A stretch of DNA of 64,000 nt from Synanceia verrucosa (GCA_029721515.1 CM056556.1:15783598-15847597), one strand, 5' to 3'. Positions 26,201 through 41,128 are shown, counted from the stretch's first letter. Notes: a model not told the origin generated them from the letters alone. Numbers and translations: made by a program.

Positions 26201-29200
26201 TCTGCAATCCATGAAAAGTATGAGTTAAATAAACAGTTTTAGTCGACATATACAATTTCTTTAACAGTTTCCTTTTTAAGTCTCTCAGAGACTCAGAGAA
26301 GATACAAAAGAAACAATAAGTCAAAACGAAATGACAGAACAGCCGAGTGTTTTTTCCCCCATTCGCCTAAACATTTCACTGATGTTTTTTCCGTCATTCA
26401 GTGAGATCAAGCACCGCTCAAATCAGCACTGTGCTGCAGATGGAAATGATAAACTATCCAGAGAAAAAATAAAGTAAAAAAGCAAATTCTTCATGACAGA
26501 ACTTGAAAAATACAGCAGACCAGCCGTAAAGTTATAAAATAGTGACCTTTGACACAGAAGATTTAAGTCCAAGTCCCTCTTCCTGCTAAACATTACACAG
26601 CTGCTTTTCTCATTAGTCATAGCAAACAGCTTGTATACAGGGAAGTAGAGAAAATCTCCAAAAAAGAGGACAATCCTGGATATTCATCATAAATAAAACA
26701 TAAAGTTTGGGGTTCAGTCCCTCAAATTTAAGTTTCCACCAATGGTAAACACTCAAGGAGAGCAAAATTATGATCATGATTATGAAAACCATAGATAACA
26801 AAAGATAGAGGTATTGGTAATGTTCTTGTAGTTGCTTGAGTTATTTTGCCAATCCGTCATAGACAAGTTTAAAGTAATCAAGAAAATAATAGTCAGATTA
26901 GTTGATAATTGTTAGTTGCAGCTCAGTACATGGATACTCATTTTTTTTTTCTTTGAATGTTGGTTTTTAGTAGCAAGTGGAAGTAATTTCCATGAACTGT
27001 GCATCAGGTACTGACTACTGGAATTTCCTCACATCTGTGGACCAGTGGCCCTGCTAACACAGAACCATTAGAAACAGACTTGGGTAGGTCAGTTGGCAGC
27101 TAACTAACATGGAATGTATAGCACTCACTCTAAAATAGTAGAATAGACAGTGTGGTATGTTAAAGTTGAAATGAAGGACTATTAGCTCTATAGTACAATA
27201 GACAGTGTGGTATGTTAAAGTTGAAATGAAGGACTATTAGCTCTATAGTACAATAGACAGTGTGGTATGTTAAAGTTGAAATGAAGGACTATTAGCTCTC
27301 TGTTACTTAAAAAATGTACTTGAACTCCCAATCTATCACTGTCTCTCCCAAACATGCCAAGTCCCACAAACTCCGTTTCACTCCATCAACTTGATAGCAT
27401 CAACAGGACCCAACAGGACCAGGCCCCATCGAGTCTGACAGTGTGAGAGGAAGTGAGGACTAAAACCACTTTATAAAACTTGAGCAATGTGTTGAGGAAA
27501 AACAGACACTCTACCTGAGTCAGAGTGAGGCTGTGCTTCCTATCATTCGATGGTAGTCCAACCTAAATGTTTCCAGACTTTCACACCCTGCCTCCTCTAA
27601 TTTCATGTCACTGCATCCGCTCCCACCTCGGATAACCCATGAATACTGTATATCATCAAGCCATACCAGATAATCTCCGCTTTTACTTTCTTCAAATGCC
27701 CTGCGCAACCTCATTCTGGCTACGATTCAGCTCTTATTTCTTCACAGATGAGGCTTCAATATTACAGGGACAGTATTAACATCATCATTTTACAATAAAA
27801 TTGTGAGGATGTTTGTACTATATTATAATGGGTAATATGTTAAACTTATATTTCTGTTATTCAACTGCTTGACTCCAAAGTGACTTCCTAATGCAAAAGC
27901 CATGCTGTGATCCAAACATTTAGAACCTTCAGATAACATCTAGCAGCATCTGGTTTTCTGTCCCCCAAATCGTAATGCTTTTCCAAAATCTGTAGACCAT
28001 AGTGCTTGACTTTTAACCAGCCAATCATCAACTGAACTATTGTGCTTTCTCTCAAAGGCTGAATTGAAACATTATCTCCACCCGACTCAGATTTAAATTA
28101 AAGCCATGACAAGAGCCATGCTCATGAGGACCAGGGGGACCTTCCAGCCATCATTTCAATCGCTCACACTCGACTGGCATATGGGCGGCATCAGGAAACA
28201 CAACCCAATGATGTCATGACCAACTGACCCCAGGGTGACAGGTTTGGAGAGTGTTCTTGCCCACTGCCCTCAGGCCAAAGTCAAATATGCCAATGTTGTG
28301 CATGTGGATTTCATTTTAAGTAGCATGATTAGTTCACAGACGCTCAACTGCGATCCCCCTCCATGGGAAACCCACTCTCAACAGGAAATGGTATGTTTTT
28401 GTTAGCAACAAACAGGCATAAATTACCAAAAGGGTGCCTTGGTTGCCAATTTATCACACACAGCCTCATTGTTGCTGCTTGCACACGTTTGACATTGATG
28501 TTGCTATTTGTGTAATTATCATTAGTTAATGATATTTACATTCCTGATGGGTTATGCTGAACTGTGTCTACAACCATACATTTGTGCAATAAATGTTCTA
28601 ATTGTTTTGTGTCGTTTCTTTTTTATATATGACCAATGTGTATGGATGACCTGTACTTGCTAAATGAATGTAGCTTAGGCAACTGTTCATAAATTTTGAA
28701 GCTGTCACTGCAAGATTAGAAATGATTAAAGGTACAGGGAGAAAATAAAGAAATTATTAAGAAATATTATATTATTATATTTGAAAAATAGTTTGGGATG
28801 TTATTGTTATTCTGAAGCAATGTATATTTGTGAATATTATCAAAATGGAGGTATAGTCCCTTTAATAAAGCCAGTTCTCTGTTAATAATTATTTAGGTAT
28901 ATTTCCTTAAAATGTTGAAGAAATGCCTGGAACACTTTAGAAGTAATGGTATCTTAGGGATATTTACTTTCCTAAAAGGGGATATAACAATATGAAACTT
29001 GTTTGGGAGAATATTGAGCATTCATGAGAAATGTTTAAGAATACATCTAACGTATAGAATTGATGAAAAGCACATTATAAATAAAACCTATTATTATAAT
29101 TATTATTATTATTATTATTATTATTCCTAATTTCGCACTGTCATATAATGACAATAAAGGGTTTTGATTTTGATTTTTGATTATAGAAAAAAAGGAATGA

Positions 29201-32200
29201 AAAAATAGGACAAACTTTTGGAGGATTCTACTGATGTGCTACTGCTGCAAACTCACATAATTGATATTTCTTTTTTAACATAGCAAAATATTTTGGGGAT
29301 AGTACCAACAGAAGAGGCCATTACATAAGGTAAGATGCATTCTGAAGCCATGAGAATTATGATGAAAATGATATGTAATAAAATTGGACAATTTACTTAT
29401 CCTGTGAGGATAATAAAAAAAAAGGCTTCCTGTAACAGAAGGCACATATAAACTAATTTAACTCTAATAATTTGAGTTTAATCACACATAGGCTTCTCAC
29501 AGAGGTTGCATTATACAGAGCAATATAATATAAAATAGAGGTAATGTAGTGATATGGCACGTTACTTTGACCTGCTTGAAGCCTATGGTAAAACATTCAC
29601 TTTGTTATTTGAATACACTGCCTCATATTCCTTCTCACACATGCTTTAAAAAGCTGCTTTAATGTGTGTTTTACTTCAAAGAATGACCCCAGGACAATAT
29701 CAAATACATAATTCAACTGACAGCTTTCTGTAAATACTGACTTTCCAGGGCTTGTTTTGGATCTCCTCAACTAAACAAGCCTTGCCAGCATGCATTAATA
29801 CCAATTATTGTTGTAGTAAAAGTAATACTCCGACGGTCTCCTGCCAAATGCATGACAGAGCACTCCATTAATGCAATGGTAAACAGATGTGCCACCCAGC
29901 ACAAAGTTTGATTTGGACTGTGTACAATTTCTTCGGGAACGTTACAAAATAAAAGGCTATAACACATAAAAGGAAAAGGCCTGCAGTGTTTTACACCACA
30001 TTATGCAGAGGTATGTGAAGTACTATAGAAACTGATTTTAAGTAGACTGAATTATTTTAGAAGGGTCACTGAAAAAGTTTGCTTGAACAGAATGAAGTCA
30101 ATTGAGGGTCAAATACCAAAATACCACATAATGACCTCTATAAGCTGTTTAGAATAAATCACCTGTATAGCTATAGTTTATACTATAAAAACATGCTGTA
30201 TGTATTCCATGCTCATGGTTTACCACAGGATATCAGTGTACTATGAAACTACTGTATATAAAATGATACATGCTTTGTTAACAACTATTAAAGTAAAATG
30301 TCAAGTGTCACCATTTTATAGTAAACTGTTTCCAGTTTGGTTTCCCATCTTGGAAGGCTGTTCCCTATAGAGATATGTGTAGGATTGATATGTGTTCATA
30401 AATTGCATAAATTAAGCTTGAGCACAAAGCAATTGCTATAGTTGTTAAAAGCCCAGCCAGCAAAATACTGCATTTAGAAACAACACAAATCTCACAGTTA
30501 TGTTTCTTTAATATTCTTTACAATGGGAAAAAAAGCTAATTCAACATGTTTATGTATTTTTGCATGTGAATGAAATAAATAGCAAAAAGAACAACAACCG
30601 ACCAACAAATGAAAAATAAAGTAGATTTGTCGCCTTGAGGTCGGCAACTTTGCACCATAGGGTATAAAAAGAAATGAAGGAGTGGGATTGAAACTGCCAT
30701 GGCTGAGGAGTCTTGGTAGTGGAAGTCTTGGATGAGAGTAACACTAACACACACACACATACACACACACACACACACACATGCACACAAACTCGCACAC
30801 TGAGTGATGGATATAAAGGAACAGAGAAGGATTCTACACACATCTTCTCAGAGAGGATGTCCACATAAATACCGACCCCACTGCAACACTTCACCTGAAA
30901 TATGTGTCATGATAATGTCATGTCGTTGCCTAGACCAAAATGTAATTCAGGTTGCTTATAATTTACATTAAATGTTGACCACTAATTGTTTGCAGGAGCC
31001 TGAATCTGCAAAGCTGCACAACTTGCAGTGTCGGAGAACGCCTCATAAGACAGGCTGCATATGGAGCTGGTGCTCCTGCACAGAGTGATAGCTCTGAAAG
31101 TTCTGAAATGACCTCAAAGTAACATCCTAAATAGCTCTATTTCACTTCCTGGTTGTCGGTGTATACTGACACACTCTGGAGTACACCTCTACATCACTGC
31201 GGTAAAAGGTGAAATCAAAAACAAGATCTTCAGGTGTTTACTTTCTCTTAAAGTATTTAATATATTAAAACAATAAGAGCAGGTTTTTTTGACAAATTTA
31301 TTGAGATAAAATCTGCTCTTCAGGCTTTATACTGGCTAGCTCAGAGATTCAGTTGTGTATGATGGCAACACTTAAATGTTTGCATCTGCTGGCCTATCCC
31401 TGTAGCATAATGATTTCAGTAGAGCATGGAAACAAAGTTGTCCCTGCCTGACTCAATACAACAGGAGCACTCAGGTAGGTTTGTTACTCTTATGCCTTTA
31501 TGGTCATCCTTAGAGTAGCATGTTGACATCAGGTCAGGTAACATGACTGCAAACAAGCAGATTCTTTTTGCATGCTGTAAAAAGCCCGAGTCAGTAGTGT
31601 TTAGGTGTGATGTGTGTATAATGACAAATACTTCAAGTAAAGTGTTACATCAATCTAAACTGGAACAAAACATTAAAGCTGCAACAATTAATCAACTATT
31701 GTAAACAAATAAATAAGTTTCATGTGAAAAAAAAATCCTTCAGAAATACAAAAACTGGCCAAAGGAAAAAAGAGACACAAATGTCTGCAACAAATGTCTC
31801 TTGACTTTATAAGGAGGAGGTATCTGTGTGTTTTAGTTTGTGTTATGGACAATGATGAAAGCTAAAAAGGAATGGCTCTAATCCCGATTTACTGTACTGA
31901 CAGTTTTATGTTCAACAAGCTGCATTGATAGAATAAATTAATTCATTCTAAGCCTGGAAACATGATAAATCGCTGTCTTCATGATACCGACATTGTATAA
32001 TGTTAAATTTATAGCACCTCGTCGTACAGTAATGAATATTAAAATGACTATAAGTTGAAACATAAAGTTGCAGTTATTGTTCATGTGGCTGACTTCTGTT
32101 CACAGATACAAAGTTAGGATTAAATCCAAAGTGCCCATCATTTCAATCAAAACACATAATGATTCATTTTGACTACTGTTCTTGTGACATATGGCTTGAC

Positions 32201-35200
32201 TGTATACAAAATAAAAACCAGTTAAAGAAAGAGTTACGAATGGTAGTTACAGTGTAGTTTATAAGCATTTACGCCTGTTTTCCTATGTGATATAGACTAC
32301 ATCATAAAATTTACTTTATTGAAACTTAAAATAACAATTAATATCTTAAGAAAAAATATTTCCTATATTATTCAATCATTCTGTTTTTTAAGGCACTTAA
32401 TTTAGTTCTTGAAATATGTATTTGTATGTTTCCTTTAAAAATTTAATTGCTTTATGACAATGTAAAATAGTTAACCTGATAGAGATGAAGCCATTCGAAA
32501 TTGAACTTCAACTTAAGTAAAAAACACATTATCAAAAATACAAATGAAACATGTTTGTAAAATATTTTCCTCTGTACAAACTGTGTTTACTCATCGAGAG
32601 ATACGAGAGGTCTGACCAAGAGCACCAGCAAAAATATTAAATAGCATATTCACTAACAGTAACTAGCTACTTGAAAAATAAAATCATACTGTACAAAGAT
32701 ACACAAACAAAATAGACAGGCATTTGTTGCTGTTCAATAAAGGACATAATATTAACTCTTATACACAAATATACACTTGTGTACTTCGGATACAGGATGA
32801 AGACGGCAATAACATCCAAAAACATTTATTTCACTTTTCATATAGGAAATAAATAGTTTCTAGAGTCATGCCTCTACAAATATATGGCATTGTTGGACAA
32901 CACTGTCCTCATTTATAGGTCTTAATTTAGAGCCTTGGCTCAAAAGGGGATCCATGTGTTTTTGATGAACCCCCAAAGTGGAGCAGCATTGTGTTTTTGT
33001 GTATTTTTTTTCCTTGATTCTAATCAGCACCATGGCACTGCAGGGCCCATCTGGGTGGGCTGGAGCTGGCCAGGCAACAGTTGTGCTAGATACCCAGCGC
33101 TCACTTCAGGATCACCTATAGTTTTAGGCTCAAAATGCACACTCAGTACACATCTGAAGTCTTTTTAGCACACACCAAGTCTACTCACAGTGACGCTCCC
33201 TCAGTGAGGAAGGTTAAGAGTTGGAGGAAAATGAGTTAGTACTATCGTACCGGCTTCCATGGTCGACGGTGCCAGGAGGCAGATCCTGGGCAGGGCTGCA
33301 GGTTGCATTGCTCCACGTCGGGCGGCTTGTCCAGGATGTCGCAGTTGTAGTCATTCAACCTCTGGCCATTTGGCCTTTGACAAACCACCAGCCGAGTCTT
33401 TCTTCCGCCACCGCAGGTCTGAGTGCACTGAGGTTAACAAAACAAAAAATATGTTTAATAATGTATATATTTCTGAACTGTTTGTTGATATGAACAGAGA
33501 GAGAGAGAGAGAGAGAGAGAGCTAGACAGAGCAGAAAAACACAAAACGTGTGGGAAATAAGGTTGATATAACCTTAATATAACCTCACCTCTCCCCAGAC
33601 ACCGTAGTTCCAAAGAGGACAGGGCCCAGAGTCACAGCTCTTGGACTCGGCGGGTTTGACCCTCTCATCACAGTAGCTGTTGCTGCGTCCATCAGCATCT
33701 TGGCAGACCACCACTCTCCTCTGGAAACCTCCTGCACAGGTACTGGAACACTGCAGAGCACACAGTGCATCAATGAGAACTATGACACATGCACACATGA
33801 ATTTATAGGAGATAACGCATGCATTAAAGGCCCAGAGATCAGGCAGATGGGTGGATTTCAATCAATATGGATGGCTATGGAGTATGATAAGAAGGTCTAG
33901 AAAGGGCAAGTCGGTACTTTTGTAAGAAGTAATCTACCATCCATAGCGGGTCAAGGATTTTGAGCTGATTCAAAGAAGTGTTCGCAAAAAACACATGCAA
34001 ACACATAATGCACACATAATGTCTAACCAAGACCAAACCAGCTGCCCTGTTCGAAATTATCTTTCAAAGATGGAAAAAATCAGCCAACAAAGGACAATCT
34101 CAAGCACCGAACAACACAGCCTTGAACAGAGCAGTAGGTACACTCTGCATCCAATTAAAATGATACATCCCCACTGTCAATGGGAGTGAGTCCATTCAGT
34201 GCTCTCTATAGTATGTGAGGGAGGACAGCACAGAGTGAGCCTGAACAGCAGTGCTTCCAGTCAAATTCATTAGGTGAGACTGAACAGTGCACTGCTATTT
34301 ATTAACTAGTGCTTATTAGATGAAAAATAAAAAAATGGCAACACGAAGTGTAAAATGTTCCCAATTATCCTCTAGCAAGGAGGCGATTTTCTCTTTAAAA
34401 CAACAGAGCTGGGCTTTCCCTCAAGTGAAAGCACAAACACACGCAATCATGAGCACAAATTCAGGGTGAAAGAGCACATAATGGCCATGGAGATGTAATC
34501 AAATAGGATGCCAATACCAGTAAGAATCATCAGTTACATTTACTCATGTGCTACTTGTGAATTACTGCCATGATCTATTTTGCACCTCCACAAACAGCTC
34601 TTTGCTCTAGTGTTTGTGATAAGGTCTGATTTGGGTACACAGGGGCAATTTCATGGCAAAACGGACACCAAAATAGCACCACGCAAACTAAAATACACAC
34701 TACCAAAGCACCTGCATTACCATGATGTGAAAGAAAAAAAAACAGTGTCTGTTTTTTTTGACAATTTGATCCAAGGACATTAAGAGAATTAGGAGCCTAA
34801 ACTGTCCTGAACTATTGGGTTTGTTCATTCCCAATTTCAATTTCCAATTTCAACCAAGAATTAAGGCTCGACCTTGAGGTAATCTTGAGGAATGTTTCTT
34901 GGTAACACAGCTATATAGTTCTGAACGTCTATCCATACACTGATACACTGACATACATATATATATTTACATATACACTCTGCAGCCCTTTTTATGAATC
35001 GCACTCTCCTGTCCTACTGTCCTCTGGTACTGTTTACCATGTATGGACCTCTGGCCTGAGAAATGGAAACATCTGCTACCTCCAAGAATGTATTTACATG
35101 CACGCACGCACATACATGCATACTCTCTTATGAAAGCTAAATTCTGTGAGCCTATGGGAATAAATCATATTTTATTTCCTGAACTTGACAAGTAAATAAT

Positions 35201-38200
35201 GGAAATTTTGTCAGGAATTTCAAGAATCATTCCACCACTATATCCCCAAAGATGGTGAACATACTGCGCCCCAGGGTCCAGTTCTCCACTGGTTGTCTGC
35301 TGAGGGCACATTCCAGCTGCTGTGTCCAGGATGCCGTCCTGGGTCCTGCGGATATCCATAGGGCTGATCATTGATGCGCTGACGGCGGTAGATGGAGGTA
35401 CAGGGTGCAGCGACACACTCCTGTTCTGTCGCAGGCTTCTCATCCGGGTCACAGAGAGACTGGTCCACTGGCTGGTGGTAGTTAGAGCAGACCACCTGTC
35501 TGGTGGTCCTTCCAGCACCACAAGTAACTGAACACTGGGGACAGGGAAGAGACAACAGAGATGTTAAAAATAAAAAAAATAATTAACTATAAACTATATA
35601 AAATATTTTCCTTGAAATCTGACAATTCACTTTGAGTGCTATATACTGTATCTTCCAAAAGATAATGGTCAAAACTAGACGTTTTGATCTACGTTACTAA
35701 GAGAACTATGTACTAATGTGATATTACGTGATGAAGTGAATGGGGTAGTAGATGTCTGTCATGCATGTTAAGCTTTGTGATGTGATGCCCTGTAAGTCTG
35801 TAGCTGTGCCTACAACAGGAGTAAATATATATTAAATATGACATGAATTTAATGAATTCCAGGCTTTGTCCTCTCAGATTTTTTTTTATATATCTAAAAA
35901 AACTAAACTTCACATGAACATGATTCAAAGGTCATGTCAGTATCTCTAAAACATCCCTGGCTCCTTAACTGCCAGTTAATCAACCAAACTAATGTTTAAT
36001 CTAATGTTTGCTCTCTTGCCATGCTGGCAATCATACATCAACACAACACTGTCAGAAGATCACAGCAAAACTAAAACTATTTTGTTTCAGGGCGATTTTA
36101 CTGAAAGTCTCTGCAGTGGAAAACATGTGTGTTGATTGGATACAGTACAGTGTTGGACATCTGACTCACAGGAGACCACTCCCCGGCACGCCATTGGCCA
36201 CAGGGGCTGAAGCAGACAGAGGCCTCCGGTGGCCGGGGCAGGTGGGCACAGTGTGACTCATCAGCGACTCCTCCCTGGGCATCTCTGCAGCTGACATAAC
36301 GTGCACGCTTCCCCTTGCCACAGGAAACCGAGCACTGGAGGACATGCAAGCGCAAGCAGAGCTGAGATAAATATTTGTGTTATGTGGAATTTAAAAAAGA
36401 AAGTTTACATTGTGTGGTTTTTAAAGTGATGCCACTGACTGCATTCTGCTTTTCCTCATTCAAAATGATCACGGGGTAAAGTGCTGTTTAGAAAATGCAC
36501 CACAAAATTGACTGGTCGTAAGTGCCATGTAAGCTGTGCCATGCAATTTTTGCAAATTGACAGCCCACAATGGGAATTACAGCATACTATATACTGTAGT
36601 GTATACAATGTAATTCATGTATCTATGAGTCTATGGTACCTGTAGTAGCCATATAATTAACCAGATATTTTATAGTATAAAGTGGCCTGCAATTGTGTTA
36701 AATTTGAAGGCCCTAAATTGCCCCTTGTTTATTATAAAAGTATGCAAAATGGGTGTAAAATAAACAAATTTTCATTCCTAATGCTTTGATTTGATCTTAT
36801 TTTTTCTTATCTAAGAAATCGTGTCAAGCATTAGATTATTAAAGAAGTTTCAACTGACCAGGGTTTAAGATTACTCATTTGATACTCGCAAATTATGGTT
36901 ATCTAATATTCTGCTCGTTTGTGGAGATTTTTTTTTGCAGCTCAGTGATACTTCCTGACATTGTGTACTCTTGTTGTCGGAAATAACTGACTGATGGTAA
37001 TAGATAAGGCGTAATACTGTTGTGGATTCTTTAATGTCACAGATAAAGGCGTTTAGGATTAGGATTTTCTCTGCTGTTGCTGGTGTCCTGAAATGACTCC
37101 CTGATCATCTTTCACCACTCTGTAGCTGCACCGCTGCCATCTCAACAGGACATCATAGTAAACATTTCTGGAGGCATGAATACCTAATGCAATCAAATGG
37201 TTCCAGCCCAAATAGGCATGATAATATCCCCCTCATATCAATAACTCTCTGAAGAGGACGGCAGTTCCGCTGTTCTGTGGGGGAATGCATGCATGTGTGT
37301 GTATGTGTGTGTGTGTCTGTAAGACCACACTGGCGCTAGCCTCTCTGACATGTGAGCTCACAACGACTTTGAGATTGACAGACGGAGTTCAATCTTAGAA
37401 ACCGTAGACTCATGTTTAGATGAAATCTGGTTTTGATTTGCGACAAGCAACAATGCAAAGTATCAGAGAGACAGAGGGGCCTCTGAGCCCAGACAGAGGA
37501 GCCTGTGTGTGTGTTCCTGTATATGTGTGTGTGTGTGTGTGTCTGTACAGATGCAGTGGGGGGTAAAAGAGACAATGCCAAGGAGGATCATGCTCCTGTA
37601 CAGTATGTACTCTCTGAAGGAATGTTGGGATATACAATAAAGATGAATATGTCAATCTAGTCGTGGTCAAAAGTCTATATACACTTGTAAAGAACATAAT
37701 GCCATGGCTCTCTTGAGTTTCCAGTTATTTCTACAACTCCGATTTTTCTCTGATAGGGTGATTGGAACAGATACTTCTTTGCCACAAAAAACATTCATGA
37801 AGTTTGGTTCTTTTATGATTTTATTATGGGTCAGCTGAAAAAGTGACTAAATCTGCTGGGTCAAAAATATACATACAGTAACATGAATTAGCAATTTTGG
37901 TGAAAGTTTTAATGAAATGAACTTCATAGCATGGCCTCTTAACTTCTTGTGAGTGATCATGAGTGACTACAGCTGGTGACTTCTCTGAGGCCATTTAAAT
38001 AGGGCTCATTGGATACAAACGCCCGCAAACGCAACAATGGGAAAGTCAAAGGAGCTCAGTACGGATCTGAAAAAGTGAATCATTGACTTGAACAAGTCAG
38101 GAAAGTCACTTGGAGCCATTTCAAAGCAGCTGCAGGTCCCAAGAGCAACAGTGCAATTGTTTGTGAGTATAAAATGCATGGCACTGTTTTGTCACTGCCA

Positions 38201-40889
38201 CGATCAGGAAGTAAATGCAAGCTATCACCTGCTGCTGAGAGAAAATTGGTCAGGAGGGTGAAGAGTCAACCGGGAACCACCAAAAAGCAGATCTGCAATC
38301 AGCAATATGTTTGGAGGAGAAAAGGCGACACCATGCCTCCCGTCAAGCACGGTGGTGGTAATATTATGCTGTGGGGCTGTTTTGCTGCCAATGGAACTGG
38401 TGTTTTACATAAAGTAAATGGGATAATGAAGAAGGAGGATTACTTTCAAATTCTTCAAGATAACCTAAAATCATCAGCCCAAAGGTTGGGTCTTGGGTAC
38501 AGTTGGGTGTTCCAACAGGACAGTGACCCCAGACACACATCAAAAGTGGTAATGGAATGGCTAAATCAGGCTAGAATTCAGCTTCTAGAATGGCCTTCCC
38601 AAAGTCCTGACTTAAACCCCATTGAGAACATGTTGACAATGCTGAAGAAACAAGTCCATGTCAGAAAGCCAACAAATTTAACTGAACTGCACCAATTCTG
38701 TGAAGAGGAGTGGTCAAAGATTCAACCAGAAGCTTGCCAGAAGCTTGTGGATGGCTACCAAAAGCGCCTATTTGAAGTGAAAATAGCCAAGGGACATGTA
38801 ACCAAATATTAGCATTGTTGTATGTATATTTTTGACCCAGCAGATTTGGTCACATTTTCAGTTGACCCATAATAAAATCATAAAAGAACCAAACTTCATG
38901 AATGTTTTTGTGACAAAGAAGTATCTGTTCCAATCACTCTATCAGAGAAAAATCAGAGTTGTAGAAATAACTGGAAACTCAAGAGAGCCATGACATTATG
39001 TTCTTCACAAGTGTATGTGAACGATGCAATACAAGAATTTGTTTACATTCAACAAAACCATATTACTTTTGTATATTCTTTAGTATATATAATAAACCCA
39101 CTGACAGTAAATCCTCCGATAGACCCAATAAACTCATTTTGTTTCCTTACCGCAGTCCAGGAGCCGTATCTCCACTGAGACAGCAGCTGAGCGGAGTTAT
39201 CAGGACGAGCTGTGCTTTGTACCGGAGAAGCCCAGGGACATGCCGGCATCTCGCAGTCCTACAAAAAAAAACACACAAATACAGCAAAATGAGGAATTAT
39301 TGTGAGGCACCAATTATTACAATGACGCGACAGGAGTAAATATGCACATTTGAGAGACTCCTTTGGATACAAATATACAGGTTGAGCTGTAAAAACATAC
39401 TTTAAAATGTTTAGTCCCATTTAGCAAAGCAGACGTGGCCTATATAATGTCTGTCAATACTGTGGTGACCTCAGTTCCAGCAGTTGAAACAGGTCACATG
39501 TCTGGAGCCTGAAAGGTCATCAGTTCAACACTCCATCATTTTTCCATCAGTGCTTAAGAGTCCTTATGTAACACACTTAAACCTCTCAGGTAAAGTGTGC
39601 TGCAGCCTTATGATCTGTGTCAAAGTTAAGCAGAAAAAAACAGGTCATAACTTCGTTTTCGTTTGTAAAGGTCAAACAGTTAAAATAAGTCTTAATTGCT
39701 TGGACAACACTGATATATCTGGGGTGTCCTTTTGCAGTACTGTTCTGTTCGTGGAATCACTCATAAAACTACAGATTGTAACTAATAAAAATAACTTCTT
39801 GCCATATTTGCTCAAACTGTCAAAACTCCTGTCAGTACTACACGAGACAGATAATTTGTGAAAATAGTCAAACCAAAACCAAATACTGCCCACAGACTGC
39901 AGCAAACTTTCTCCTTTTACAGCTAAACAATACACTAAAATATGATACATTATACATTTTAGATGACAAACAGGCATTATGTTATGTTATGTAAGCAGAA
40001 TACTGAATCAGATTTGCCATCGCTGCCTAGTTTGACAGTTTGGTCACAGTTCATGAACTCTGCATGCAGTGATTGACATTGATATTTTCACAGATTATCT
40101 TTATCGTGCACTATTGTCAGGATATTATGACAGTATCTCCCTGAAAGCTACCTACAGTGAACTTAATGTCTTCATTGTACCCTGACCTTAGATGATGCAT
40201 ATGACATCTGCTTTCAATCCTGTGTGCAGCATTTCATTCTGCTGGTGTTGTATTTGTTTACCCCGAGAGGAAATCACAGAGTCTGTGACAAATAAGGGTG
40301 AAACCTAAATGTTTGGAGTTTGGATAGTGCATGAGCAGCTTTGAACAGTTTTTTTACCTGACTGTCTCTAGGCCTTGCTGCAGCATTGCACTCTCTGTCG
40401 TCTACCGTGTCACCGTAGTCCCCAGACACACACCTCACAGCTCTCATCTGGTAGCCATGGCCACAGGTCACTGCACACTGAAAGACAAAATCACACACAT
40501 CCACACACACACACACATGTAAACACAAGACGAAAAGGAGCCCACTCAACCACAACTATCTAAAACTCTATCTAAGTATCAAGTCAAGGTTGATATGTTA
40601 GAGGGGGCCTCATTCAAAATTCAGCTCAGCAGAGCCTGGGTAAGACTCTGACATGCATAAACACACACAGAGTCATGCACTCACATACACACCCACAGTC
40701 TTAACATGACCCTTTAACCAATTCTTAAGTCGCATAAGAGTTGATCTGACCACATCCAGGTACAACACGAGAGCAGAGGAAGTGCCACAGGATAAGTTTA
40801 TTTGAGCAGCAAATTATAATTACACAGGCATTAACAAGCCGATATATATTCCAGCTCTGTAAATACCACTATCTGACTTTATACAAACA

Positions 40890-40920
<31 letters not shown>

Positions 40921-41051
40921 AGTTTAAATGTATATACTAGACAATGAATGGCCATTCATACAGAACATGTTTCATTCAATTTGTGCTTCACCCTTACAAG
41001 GCTGAATCAATACAGAAACAGTTGGAAAGTCAGAAAATTTGATGCGTAGGA

Positions 41052-41128
<77 letters not shown>

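Larger units (their letters stand above)
22129..33250 (-). other. intron 19-20 (11.1 kb)
   Basis: Largest intron in the window, splitting TSR11. It holds a threefold 55-bp tandem repeat (27142-27299), an (ATT)n with an adjacent LINE-like tail (29030-29180) and (CA)n tracts. The TSR count is complete without an exon here, and I saw no TSR-like frame inside. Confidence 0.85.
36335..39150 (-). other. intron 15-16
   Basis: 2.8 kb. About half is a Tc1-like transposon (37658-39022) inserted on the opposite strand, with its right end about 130 bp from exon 15. A (TG)n lies at 37524-37542. Confidence 0.88.

Noticed and set aside
27142..27299. CRISPR-like array
   Set aside because: The three copies are directly contiguous 55-bp units with no unique spacers, and the context is a vertebrate intron.
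22129..33250. Possible missed TSR exon in the 11.1-kb intron
   Set aside because: Exon 19 and exon 20 join in phase 0 to give a normal TSR11, and the total is already 15 TSRs. No CSxTCG-type frame with splice borders was seen inside.
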